Shown in pieces: positions 43,211 to 50,944 of a stretch of 64,000 nucleotides of DNA. Source of the stretch: Selenomonadaceae bacterium (GTDB taxonomy: Bacteria; Bacillota; Negativicutes; Selenomonadales; Selenomonadaceae); NCBI GenBank assembly GCA_017527075.1, contig JAFXQM010000007.1, forward strand, positions 62,001 through 126,000. Direction: 5' to 3'. Made by a program: the position numbers and the translations under genes. The number at the start of each line of letters is the position of its first letter. The first letter of the stretch is position 1. The notes under the pieces are model-generated. The model was given only the letters and a program-made list of their open reading frames with translations, did not search any database and had not been told where the DNA came from.

Positions 43211-45112
43211 ATGTCAGCACTGTCCGTCGCCTTGACCGGCAACCCCAACACCGGCAAGTCCACAATCTTTAACGAACTCACGGGCGCGCGCCAGAAAATC
43301 GGGAACTGGCCCGGCGTCACCGTCGACAAAAAAGTCGGAGTCATCGAACACAACGGCAGAAAAATTTCCGTCATCGATTTGCCCGGCACTTACTCGATTA
43401 ACGCGCGCTCGCAAGAGGAGCAGGTCGTCAGCGATTACTTCAAAGAGAACAAGCCCGATATCGTCGTGAACATAATCGACGCCGCAAATATTTCGCGCAA
43501 CCTTTTCCTCACCGTTCAGCTCATGGAGCACGGCATCCCGCTCATCATAAATTTGAACATGATGGACGAGGCTCAGCGTCACGGAATTAAAATCGACATG
43601 GCAAAGTTGGAAGCCGCCTTCGGCATGCCCGTGACCAACACCGTCGGCAGGAGCAACAAGAGCGTCCGAAAACTTTTGGACGTGTTCACCAACGCAGTCA
43701 TGAGCAATTACAAGCCAAGCAAACTCATCGCCGACCACATTGAACGGATTCACAACATTGAACGCAGCGGGCTGGCGGCGGCCAAGATTGAGGAAGAAAT
43801 TATTTCCGCGCGATACGATTTGATTGATAAGATTATGCAAAGCGCGGTCACCGTCAACGCGGCGGGAAAAACTTTAACGGAGAAACTCGATTCGTATCTG
43901 GCGAACGGAGTGTCGTCGCTGGTGTTAATGCTCGCGGCGTTTTATCTGATGTTCCAAATCGCATTCAACTGGATTGGTCAGCCGCTGGCAGATTTGCTCG
44001 GCGGATTCTTTGAAGAGTCGCTGGCACCCGCGGCGGCGGAGGCCATGGAGGCGGCGGGCGTCGCAGATTGGATGCAGTCGCTCGTTTCGGACGGAATCAT
44101 CACGGGCGTCGGCGCGGTCTTGAGTTTCGTCCCGTTAATCTTCACGCTGTTCATCTGCCTGAGCTTCCTCGACGGCACGGGTTACATGGCACGCGTCGCG
44201 TTCGTCATGGACCCGATTATGCGCCGCGCGGGACTTTCGGGCAAATCGATTATGCCGCTGGTCATGGGCTTCGGCTGCGGCGTGCCCGCGATTATGGGAG
44301 CCCGCGCACTCGACACGCACAAGGACAGAATGATTTCAATCCTCGTGACGCCGTTCCTCACCTGCAACGCAAAAGTTCCGATTCTCATGTTGTTCGCGGC
44401 GATGTTCTTCCCCGACAACGCGGCAAACATTGTTTTCATTATGTACGTCCTCGGAGTGGCCGTCGCGATTCTTGCGGCGAAAATTTTGGGCACGACGACT
44501 TTCAAAGGTCAGCAGTCAACTTTCCTGCTCGAACTGCCGCCTTATCGTTTGCCCGACATAAAAACCGTTTTGCTTGAGGCTTGGGACAAGGGCAAGGGTT
44601 ACCTGATTAAAGCCGGCACGATTATTTTCGCGATGAGCGTTTTGATTTGGTTCCTGAGCAATTTCAATTCCGACGGCATGACCAAGGACATGAACGAAAG
44701 TTATCTGGCGAGTATCGGCTCGGCGTCGTCGAAAATTTTTGCGCCGCAAGGTTTCGACACGTGGGAGGCGGGCGCGTCAATCGTCACGGGCGTGCTCGCC
44801 AAGGAAGCGGTCGTCTCGACGATGGGAATCCTTTACGGCGCGGACGAACTGTCGACGGAGGACGAAGACATCCAAAATTCCGCGCAGGCTCTCCTGTCCA
44901 CGAACATGGCAGGCGCGTTCACTCCTCTGACGGCTTTGGCGTTCATGGTCTTCACTCAACTTTATTCTCCGTGCGTGACGGCACTCGGCACAATCAAAAA
45001 GGAAACGCAAAGTTGGAAGTGGATGGGCTTTGCGTTCCTGTACACGTGCGCGGTGGCTTGGGTCGCGTCGCTGATTGTCTATCAAGGCGGAAAACTTTTG
45101 GGCTTCGAATAA
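43211..45112 (+). CDS. feoB: Ferrous iron transporter B
   Basis: 633 aa inner-membrane Fe2+ transporter with an N-terminal G domain. G motifs: G1 GNPNTGKST, G3 DLPGTYS, G4 NMMD (NLNMMDEAQ). The membrane part has the two Gate motifs, for example DGTGYMARVAFVMDPIMRRA, GLSGKSIMPLVMGFGCGVPA, and ILVTPFLTCNAKVPI. Its helical region is shorter than that of E. coli FeoB (773 aa), as in many Firmicutes. The start has AATGAGGTGATAAA. The feoA-feoB-HMA protein order shows an iron uptake operon. Confidence 0.97.
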   Translation: MSALSVALTGNPNTGKSTIFNELTGARQKIGNWPGVTVDKKVGVIEHNGRKISVIDLPGTYSINARSQEEQVVSDYFKENKPDIVVNIIDAANISRNLFLTVQLMEHGIPLIINLNMMDEAQRHGIKIDMAKLEAAFGMPVTNTVGRSNKSVRKLLDVFTNAVMSNYKPSKLIADHIERIHNIERSGLAAAKIEEEIISARYDLIDKIMQSAVTVNAAGKTLTEKLDSYLANGVSSLVLMLAAFYLMFQIAFNWIGQPLADLLGGFFEESLAPAAAEAMEAAGVADWMQSLVSDGIITGVGAVLSFVPLIFTLFICLSFLDGTGYMARVAFVMDPIMRRAGLSGKSIMPLVMGFGCGVPAIMGARALDTHKDRMISILVTPFLTCNAKVPILMLFAAMFFPDNAANIVFIMYVLGVAVAILAAKILGTTTFKGQQSTFLLELPPYRLPDIKTVLLEAWDKGKGYLIKAGTIIFAMSVLIWFLSNFNSDGMTKDMNESYLASIGSASSKIFAPQGFDTWEAGASIVTGVLAKEAVVSTMGILYGADELSTEDEDIQNSAQALLSTNMAGAFTPLTALAFMVFTQLYSPCVTALGTIKKETQSWKWMGFAFLYTCAVAWVASLIVYQGGKLLGFE

Positions 45113-45130
45113 ATTTCGGCGAATGAAAAA

Positions 45131-45157
45131 ATCCCCGGCAAGATTTTTGTCGGGGAT
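45131..45157 (+). terminator. Hairpin between feoB and the HMA gene (attenuator or terminator)
   Basis: ATCCCCG (45131-45137) and CGGGGAT (45151-45157), then AAAATTTTT. The T-run is short, so it may only lower read-through into the next gene. Confidence 0.6.
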
Positions 45158-45178
45158 AAAATTTTTGGAGATGATTTT

Positions 45179-45589
45179 ATGTTGGCGACGATTATTCTCG
45201 GACTTTTAATCGCGGCGGCTTTCGTTTACGGCTTGCGGACGGTTTACAGAAATTTTTTCAAGGGCGAGGCGGCGTGTTGTTCGGAGAGCTGCGGGAGCTG
45301 CAACGGCGGCTGCGACAAGGAAAAACTTTTGGACGACAGTTATCGAGTTCGCGCCGAGAAGATTGAAAAATTTCCGATTCACCGCGCGATTGATGTCGAC
45401 GGCATGACCTGCGAGAAATGCGTTTACAAAGTCGTGCGCGCGCTGGAGAAAATCGACGGCGTGACGATTGCCGCCGCGAGTCTGGAGAAGCAGTCGGCGT
45501 TGGTCGGCTTGAAGAAAAATATTTCCGACGAAATTTTGCGCGAGGCAGTCAACAAAGCGGGATACTCGGCGGGCGCAGTCACGCCATAA
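45179..45589 (+). CDS. FeoB-associated Cys-rich membrane protein fused to an HMA domain
   Basis: 136 aa. An N-terminal helix (ATIILGLLIAAAFVYGLRTV) is followed by a Cys cluster ACCSESCGSCNGGCDKE, as in FeoB-associated Cys-rich proteins. A heavy-metal-associated domain starts near residue 65 with the metal site GMTCEKCVYKVVRAL. Fusion of the two is unusual; HMA domains normally bind Cu+ or similar ions and pass them to ATPases. The GGAGATGATTTT site gives the start. It probably tunes metal delivery to or from FeoB (inference). Confidence 0.8.
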   Translation: MLATIILGLLIAAAFVYGLRTVYRNFFKGEAACCSESCGSCNGGCDKEKLLDDSYRVRAEKIEKFPIHRAIDVDGMTCEKCVYKVVRALEKIDGVTIAAASLEKQSALVGLKKNISDEILREAVNKAGYSAGAVTP

Positions 45590-45609
45590 AAAAAAGAGAT
45601 GGGCGCGCC

Positions 45610-45638
45610 TTGAAAAATTTTTCACCGTGATTTATAAT
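45610..45638 (+). promoter_or_regulatory. Promoter of candidate antitoxin RNA A
   Basis: TTGAAA (45610-45615), 17-bp spacer, TATAAT (45633-45638), a near-consensus promoter. It points toward the small peptide gene on the opposite strand. Confidence 0.8.
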
Positions 45639-45644
45639 ACGCGT

Positions 45645-45738
45645 GTAAGAACCAAAGAATGATCATGTAGTTCCACCGGTACTCACAGACGCAAAAAAAC
45701 CCCCGAGTAAACCTGTTCTGAGCAGGTTCTCGGGGGTT
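45645..45738 (+). ncRNA. Candidate antisense antitoxin RNA A
   Basis: Predicted from the promoter at 45610-45638 to the strong hairpin at 45700-45736. The first 40 nt (45648-45686: AGAACCAAAGAATGATC, CCACC, CTCAC) repeat, in the same orientation, the plus-strand sequence over the peptide start (45842-45873: AGAAGCCAAAGAACAATC, CCACC, CTCAC). The RNA is therefore complementary to the ribosome site and first ten codons of the peptide mRNA. This is the direct-repeat design of the par/Fst type I system. No experimental proof; plus-strand termination is uncertain because no T-run follows. Confidence 0.6.
45693..45738 (-). terminator. Terminator of the small peptide gene A
   Basis: CCCCCGAG (45700-45707) and CTCGGGGG (45729-45736) with an inner AACCTG/CAGGTT stem, then seven Ts on minus (45693-45699). 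A flanking GACGC/GCGTC pair extends the stem. Confidence 0.92.
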
Positions 45739-45768
45739 GCGTCATTTCAGACGCATTTGGCACCCGAA

Positions 45769-45867
45769 TCACCGACGCTTGAGCAGGAAGTCGAGTACCT
45801 TGCCTACGCCGTAATGAATCACGGTTTCAGCCACTGTCTTTAGAAGCCAAAGAACAATCTCCACCAT
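45769..45867 (-). CDS. Candidate type I toxin peptide A (32 aa, hydrophobic)
   Basis: Starts ATG 45865-45867 after an ideal AAAGGAGGTGAGG; ends TGA 45769-45771. Sequence begins MVEIVLWLLKTVAE, has one long hydrophobic/amphipathic helix and ends KVLDFLLKRR. This is the size and charge pattern of type I membrane toxins (Fst, TxpA, Ldr). It has its own promoter, leader hairpin and terminator, and an opposing promoter whose RNA would cover its start. It is too short for usual annotation. Homology to a named toxin could not be tested. Confidence 0.65.
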   Translation of the reverse strand: MVEIVLWLLKTVAETVIHYGVGKVLDFLLKRR

Positions 45868-45918
45868 CCTCACCTCCTTTCCGTCAGCCGGATCGGAGAC
45901 CACGGCGGTGATGACGGC

Positions 45919-45947
45919 ATTTTACAACGGCGCAGAAATTTTTTCAA
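45919..45947 (-). promoter_or_regulatory. Promoter of the small peptide gene A
   Basis: On minus, TTGAAA (45942-45947), 17-bp spacer, TAAAAT (45919-45924). The start would be near 45912, giving a 45-nt leader. Confidence 0.8.
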
Positions 45948-45984
45948 CGATGAAAAAAAATCGGCTTGAAAAATTTTTCGACGC

Positions 45985-46026
45985 AAAAAAACCCCCGAAG
46001 AATCTGTTCGGAGCAGACCTTCGGGG
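45985..46026 (-). terminator. Terminator of leuB
   Basis: On minus, CCCCGAAG (46019-46026) pairs with CTTCGGGG (45993-46000), then a T-run at 45985-45991. It closely resembles the terminator at 45693-45738 (both contain GACGCAAAAAAACCCCCGA on plus). Confidence 0.9.
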
Positions 46027-46037
46027 TTTTGGTTTGT

Positions 46038-47102
46038 TCAGAGATTTTTGCAGATGATTTCGGTGGCTTGAGCCGTGCCGATTTTTTTGAAGCCGTCGGA
46101 GAAAATGTCAGCGGTGCGCCAGCCGTCGGCGAGAGTTTTATCAATCGCGGATTCGATTGCCAGAGCGGCCGCCTCTTCCTTGAGGCTGTAACGCAGGAGC
46201 ATGGCGGCGGAAAGAATCGTGCCCATGGGGTTTGCGATATCTTTGCCGGCGATATCGGGCGCGGAGCCGTGAATCGGTTCGTAAAGGCTGGTGAGCTCGC
46301 CGATTGACGCGCTGGGCATGAGCCCGATTGACCCGCCGATAACCGACGCCTCGTCGCTGAGGATGTCGCCGAAAATATTATTCGTGACGATTACGTCAAA
46401 TTGCTTGGGGTTGAGGACGAGTTGCATGGCGGCGTTGTCGACGTAAAGATGATTGACTTCAACGTCGGGGAAATGCTTCGCCACGTCGACGACGACTTTT
46501 CTCCACAGGCGGCTGGCTGCCAGGACGTTCGCCTTGTCGACGGAAGTGACTTTGCCGCGGCGGAGCTTTGCAGACTCGAAGGCAAGCTTGGTTATCCGTT
46601 CGATTTCGGGCACGGAATAAATTTCGGTGTCCCACGCCTGCTCGACGCCGTTTTTAATTTCGGATTCACAGCGCGGCCCGAAATAAATTCCGCCGACGAG
46701 TTCGCGGACGATGAGCAGGTCGCTGCCGCCTACGAGTTCGGGCTTGAGCGGCGAGGAGTTAATCAGCTCGGAATAAACTTTCGTCGGGCGCAGATTCGCG
46801 AAGAGCCCCAGACCTTTGCGCAGACCGAAGATTGCTTTTTCGGGGCGCAGGTGCACGGGCAGGCTGTCCCATTTCTTGCCGCCGACCGCGCCGAAGAGAA
46901 CGCCGTCAGCTTTCTTGCAGGCGTCGAGGGCTTCGTCGGTGAGCGGCGTCCCGAATTTTTCGTAAGAGGTGCCGCCCGCGTCGCGCGTCTCAAACTCCAG
47001 ACCGATTTTAAATTTTTCGTCGACTTTCTTGAGGACTTCGACGGCGGAGGCGGTTATCTCCTGACCGATTCCGTCGCCGGGGATGACAACAATTTTTTTC
47101 AT
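46038..47102 (-). CDS. leuB: 3-isopropylmalate dehydrogenase
   Basis: 354 aa. Oxidative decarboxylation of 3-isopropylmalate in leucine synthesis. Motifs: VVIPGDGIGQEI, LFGAVGGKKWDSLPVHLRPE (IPMDH-specific, not isocitrate DH), LGLFANLRPTKVY, VRELVGGIYFG, TSVDKANVLAASRLWRKVV, and DILSDEASVIGGSIGLMPSA. The ATG at 47102 is chosen for AAAGGAGCAACTGCAC. Other leu genes are not adjacent; nifJ lies upstream with a family-2 repeat between, so leuB may have a separate promoter. Confidence 0.95.
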   Translation of the reverse strand: MKKIVVIPGDGIGQEITASAVEVLKKVDEKFKIGLEFETRDAGGTSYEKFGTPLTDEALDACKKADGVLFGAVGGKKWDSLPVHLRPEKAIFGLRKGLGLFANLRPTKVYSELINSSPLKPELVGGSDLLIVRELVGGIYFGPRCESEIKNGVEQAWDTEIYSVPEIERITKLAFESAKLRRGKVTSVDKANVLAASRLWRKVVVDVAKHFPDVEVNHLYVDNAAMQLVLNPKQFDVIVTNNIFGDILSDEASVIGGSIGLMPSASIGELTSLYEPIHGSAPDIAGKDIANPMGTILSAAMLLRYSLKEEAAALAIESAIDKTLADGWRTADIFSDGFKKIGTAQATEIICKNL

Positions 47103-47120
47103 GTGCAGTTGCTCCTTTGT

Positions 47121-47195
47121 GGAGCTTTCAGGTTTCAGCTTCCAGCTTTCAGAAAAATTATCCTGACAGCTGAAAGCTGACCGCTGACAGCTCAT
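47121..47195. repeat. Family 2 repeat (AGCTTTCAG/CTGACAGCTGAAAGCTGA)
   Basis: Runs of AGCTTTCAGG, CAGCTTCCAGC and GACAGCTGAAAGC. It starts at the stop codon of nifJ and ends before the leuB ribosome site. Confidence 0.85.
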
Positions 47196-50100
47196 TTTCC
47201 TGCGAGAATTTTATAACCTGCAATGCGTTCCTCTGCGTCGTGCTGAGTCTTCTCAAAAAGTTCCTGCGCGGCGTCGGGGAAATTTCTTTTCAGCGAGGAG
47301 TAACGGACTTCGCCCATCAAAAATTCTTGGAACTTGCTGAAGTCGGGCTCTTTGCTGTCGAGCGTGAACGGATTTTTATTCGTGCCGACGAGCTGAGGAT
47401 TGTATCTCCAATTTGCCCAATAACCGCACTGAACGGCGAGCTTGCCTTCCAACTGACTGGAGCCCATGCCCTTTCTGATTCCGTGATTAATGCAGGGCGA
47501 GTAAGCGATGATGAGCGACGGACCGGGATAAGCCTCCGCCTCCGTGATTGCCTTGAGCAACTGATTTTGGTCTGCGCCCATGGACACCTGCGCGACGTAA
47601 ACATAACCGTAACTCATTGCCATCTTGCCGAGGTCTTTTTTCTTCGTGCGCTTGCCGGTCGCCGCGAACTGAGCGATTGCCGCCGCAGGTGTCGCCTTTG
47701 ACGCCTGCCCGCCCGTGTTCGAGTAAACTTCCGTGTCGAAGACAAAAACGTTGATGTCCTCTCCGCTTGCCAGCACGTGGTCGAGTCCGCCGTAACCGAT
47801 ATCGTAAGCCCAGCCGTCGCCGCCGAGAATCCACTGCGAGCGTTTCACGAAGAAGTCGCGGTTGTTGAAAATTTTATTGAGCAAAACGTCGTCGCCCTTC
47901 TGAGCCTCAAGCAGAGCCGTCAACTTATCGGCGCGCTCGCGTGTGTTGTCGCTGACGTTGAGATTTTCTTTCCAGTCGGTCAACGCGGCTTTGAGTTCGT
48001 CGGAAATATTTTCGGCGAGAGCTTTTTCCGCGTCACTCGCCAGAGCCTCACGAATCGCCTTGACGCCGAGGAACATGCCCAAGCCGTACTCCGCGTTGTC
48101 TTCGAAGAGTGAATTGCCCCAGGCGGGACCGTGCCCCTTGAAATTTTTCGTGTAAGGCATGGCGGGAGCCGACGCGCCCCAAATCGACGAGCAGCCCGTG
48201 GCGTTTGCAATCATCATGCGGTCGCCGAAAAGTTGCGTCAAAAGTTTTGCGTAAGGAGTTTCGCCGCAGCCCGCGCATGCTCCGCTGAACTCGAACAACG
48301 GCTTTTCGAATTGACTGCCGACGACCGTCGTCTTCTTCGTCGGATTATTTTTCGGAGAAACTTTCATGCCGTAATCGAAAACTTTTTGGCGAGCCTTCGC
48401 CGCGTCGTCGTACTTGACCATGGTCAACGCTTGCTTCGGACAAACCTGCGCGCAGTTGCCGCAGCCGAGGCAGTCCATGGTGGAGACGGCGATTGTAAGA
48501 TTATATGCGCCGCGAGAAATTTTTGAGGGAATGAATTCAAAACCTTCGGGCGCGTCCTTGAGTTCGTCGTTGGTCGTGAGAATCGGGCGGATGGCGGCGT
48601 GCGGGCACACGAACGAGCATTGGTTGCAGCCGATACATTTGCTCTTGTCCCACGCGGGAACTTTGATTGCCGTGCCGCGTTTCTCGAAAGCCGAGCCGCC
48701 AACGGGGAACGTGCCGTCCGCCAGCCCGACAAATTTGCTGACGGAAAGTTCGTCGCCCTCCTGGCGGTTCATGACGTTTTGAACTTCGGTGATGAATTCG
48801 GGCGGATTGACTTGCTGAGACTTGTGATTCAAACTCGTGTCTTCGATATCCCAGCTGTCGACGTCAACTTTGTGGAGCGCGGCAATGCCTTGGTCAATCG
48901 CGGCGCAGTTCATGTCGACGATGTTTTGCCCCTTCGAGCCGTAAGATTTTTCCACGGCGTCCTTGAGATATTTAACCGCGTCGTCAATCGGAATGATGTT
49001 TGCGAGCTTGAAGAAGGCGGCTTGCATGACCATGTTGAATCGTCCGCCGAGTCCGAGTTCGCCCGCGATTTTCACGGCGTTGACTGTATAAACGTTGATG
49101 TTGTTCTCGACGATGTAACGTTTCATGTAAGGCTGAAGTTTTTTGCCGAGCTTCTCGTCGCTCCAGTCGGTGTTCAAAAGGAAGGTGCCGTTCGGTTTGA
49201 GTCCCGCGATTAAGTTGTAATGATGAACGTAACTTTTCTGCGAGCAGGAAACGAAGTCGGGCTTGGTGATGAGGTAAGGAGAAGTTATCGGCAATTTTCC
49301 GAAGCGCAGATGGCTCATGGTGATGCCGCCGGATTTTTTGCTGTCGTAAGCAAAGTAAGCCTGCGCGTAAAGGTCGGTGTTGTCGCCGATGATTTTTATC
49401 GCGGATTTGTTCGCGCCGACGGTGCCGTCCGAGCCGAGCCCCCAGAACTTGCAGGCGGTCGTTCCTTCGGGCGTGAGGTCGACGTCGTGATGAGCAGTCG
49501 CCAAAGATTTATGGGAAACGTCGTCGTCGATACCGATTGTGAATCCGTTGAGCGGCGAATCTTTCTTGAGCTCTTCGAAGACGGCAAGCATCTGGTCGGG
49601 CGTGGTGTCCTTGCCGCCCAAGCCGAAGCGTCCGCCGACGATGACGGGTTTGATGTCCGAATCATAAAACGCGCTCTTCACGTCAAGGTAAAGCGGCTCG
49701 CCGACGGCTCCCGATTCTTTCGTGCGGTCGAGGACGGCGATTTTCTTCACGGTCTTGGGAATGGCGTTGAGGAAATGTTTGACGCTGAACGGGCGGTAAA
49801 GGTGGACGCTGACCACGCCAACTTTTTCTCCGCGCGCGTTGAGGTAAGCGGCAGCCTCGCCCGCCGTCTGGCAGCCCGAACCGATGGCAATGATGATTCG
49901 GTCGGCGTCGGGTGCTCCGCTGTAATCGAACAGATGATGGACGCGCCCCGTGACCTTCGCCACGTCCGCCATAATTTCTTCGACGAGGTCGGGCAGGCGG
50001 TCGTAATTGTTGTTGACGGTCTCACGGATTTGGAAGTAAACGTCGGGGTTGGTCGCCGTGCCGCGCATGACGGGGTGGTCGGGGTTGAGTGCGTTGCGGC

Positions 50101-50710
50101 GGAAGGCGTTGACCGCCTCGAAGTCCAAAAGCTTGGCAAGGTCGGCGTAATCAATCATCTCAATCTTTTGAATCTCGTGCGAGGTACGGAAGCCGTCAAA
50201 GAAATTTATAAACGGAATGCGTCCTTTAATCGCCGCCAGGTGCGCCACTGCCGACAAGTCCATGACTTCCTGCACGCTGCTCTCGGCGAACATGGCGCAA
50301 CCCGTCTGCCGTGCCGCCATGACATCTTGGTGGTCGCCGAAGATACTCAGCGTCGAGGTCGCCAGTGCCCGCGCAGAGACATGGAAGACGCCCGGCAAAA
50401 GTTCACCCGCGATTTTGTACAGATTGGGAATCATCAGCAAAAATCCCTGGCTCGCCGTGTAAGTCGTCGTGAGCGCGCCCGCCTGCAATGAGCCGTGAAC
50501 CGTGCCTGCCGCGCCCGCCTCAGACTGCATTTCCACCAGTCGTACTTTTTGCCCGAAAATATTTTTGACGCCCTTGGCCGCCATGACGTCCACATCTTCT
50601 GCCATGGGCGACGACGGCGTTATCGGATAAATCGCGGCCACGTCCGTGAATGCGTAGGAGATATACGCCGCCGCCTGATTGCCGTCCATCGTCTTCATTT
50701 TTTTTGCCAT
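47192..50710 (-). CDS. nifJ: Pyruvate:ferredoxin (flavodoxin) oxidoreductase
   Basis: 1172 aa, single-chain homodimeric type. Converts pyruvate and CoA to acetyl-CoA and CO2, reducing ferredoxin. Domain order: TPP-related domain I (GNQAAAYISYAFTDVAAIYP), domain II, CoA-binding domain, gamma domain, two 4Fe-4S clusters (CIGCNQCSFVCPHA and CLGCGNCAQVCPKQA), and the TPP-binding domain with EFSGACAGCGETPYAKLLTQ and GGDGWAYDIGYGGLDH. Residues for a third proximal cluster (CAGC, then NATGCSSIWG and PCINHG cysteine) are present. A TTTACT-N17-TATAAT promoter lies 110 bp upstream, with a repeat in the leader. The start ATG has a distant GGAG, so an alternative start is possible. Confidence 0.97.
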   Translation of the reverse strand: MAKKMKTMDGNQAAAYISYAFTDVAAIYPITPSSPMAEDVDVMAAKGVKNIFGQKVRLVEMQSEAGAAGTVHGSLQAGALTTTYTASQGFLLMIPNLYKIAGELLPGVFHVSARALATSTLSIFGDHQDVMAARQTGCAMFAESSVQEVMDLSAVAHLAAIKGRIPFINFFDGFRTSHEIQKIEMIDYADLAKLLDFEAVNAFRRNALNPDHPVMRGTATNPDVYFQIRETVNNNYDRLPDLVEEIMADVAKVTGRVHHLFDYSGAPDADRIIIAIGSGCQTAGEAAAYLNARGEKVGVVSVHLYRPFSVKHFLNAIPKTVKKIAVLDRTKESGAVGEPLYLDVKSAFYDSDIKPVIVGGRFGLGGKDTTPDQMLAVFEELKKDSPLNGFTIGIDDDVSHKSLATAHHDVDLTPEGTTACKFWGLGSDGTVGANKSAIKIIGDNTDLYAQAYFAYDSKKSGGITMSHLRFGKLPITSPYLITKPDFVSCSQKSYVHHYNLIAGLKPNGTFLLNTDWSDEKLGKKLQPYMKRYIVENNINVYTVNAVKIAGELGLGGRFNMVMQAAFFKLANIIPIDDAVKYLKDAVEKSYGSKGQNIVDMNCAAIDQGIAALHKVDVDSWDIEDTSLNHKSQQVNPPEFITEVQNVMNRQEGDELSVSKFVGLADGTFPVGGSAFEKRGTAIKVPAWDKSKCIGCNQCSFVCPHAAIRPILTTNDELKDAPEGFEFIPSKISRGAYNLTIAVSTMDCLGCGNCAQVCPKQALTMVKYDDAAKARQKVFDYGMKVSPKNNPTKKTTVVGSQFEKPLFEFSGACAGCGETPYAKLLTQLFGDRMMIANATGCSSIWGASAPAMPYTKNFKGHGPAWGNSLFEDNAEYGLGMFLGVKAIREALASDAEKALAENISDELKAALTDWKENLNVSDNTRERADKLTALLEAQKGDDVLLNKIFNNRDFFVKRSQWILGGDGWAYDIGYGGLDHVLASGEDINVFVFDTEVYSNTGGQASKATPAAAIAQFAATGKRTKKKDLGKMAMSYGYVYVAQVSMGADQNQLLKAITEAEAYPGPSLIIAYSPCINHGIRKGMGSSQLEGKLAVQCGYWANWRYNPQLVGTNKNPFTLDSKEPDFSKFQEFLMGEVRYSSLKRNFPDAAQELFEKTQHDAEERIAGYKILAGK

Positions 50711-50739
50711 AAGCTTTCAAAGTTCTCCTCTCAAATTTT

Positions 50740-50808
50740 AGCTGTCAGCCGTCAGCTTTCAGCTTTCAGGATTTTTCTAACAGCCAACAGCTACAAGCTA
50801 CCAGCTTT
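50740..50808. repeat. Family 2 repeat in the nifJ leader
   Basis: GCTGTCAGCCGTCAGCTTTC, then CAGCTTTCAGG and CAACAGCTACAAGCTACC, between the nifJ promoter and its start codon, so it is transcribed as 5' leader. Confidence 0.85.
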
Positions 50809-50820
50809 GAATTTCGCAGG

Positions 50821-50849
50821 ATTATATCACGCGGCTATGAAAAAGTAAA
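50821..50849 (-). promoter_or_regulatory. Promoter of nifJ
   Basis: On minus, TTTACT (50844-50849), 17-bp spacer, TATAAT (50821-50826). Confidence 0.75.
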
Positions 50850-50863
50850 CTGCGCCGCATATC

Positions 50864-50924
50864 TTGAAAATTTTATGCAAGAGTGTATAATCTTCAAAGC
50901 TTTATGCGAGACCGTATAAATTTC
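50864..50924 (+). promoter_or_regulatory. Promoter and direct-repeat operator of the PP-loop gene
   Basis: TTGAAA (50864-50869), 16-bp spacer, TATAAT (50886-50891). TTTATGCAAGAGTGTATAAT (from 50872) is repeated as TTTATGCGAGACCGTATAAA 29 bp downstream (from 50901). The repeat lies over the -10 and the start region, where a repressor could bind. Confidence 0.6.
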
Positions 50925-50944
50925 AAATTTCAAGGAGAGATTTT

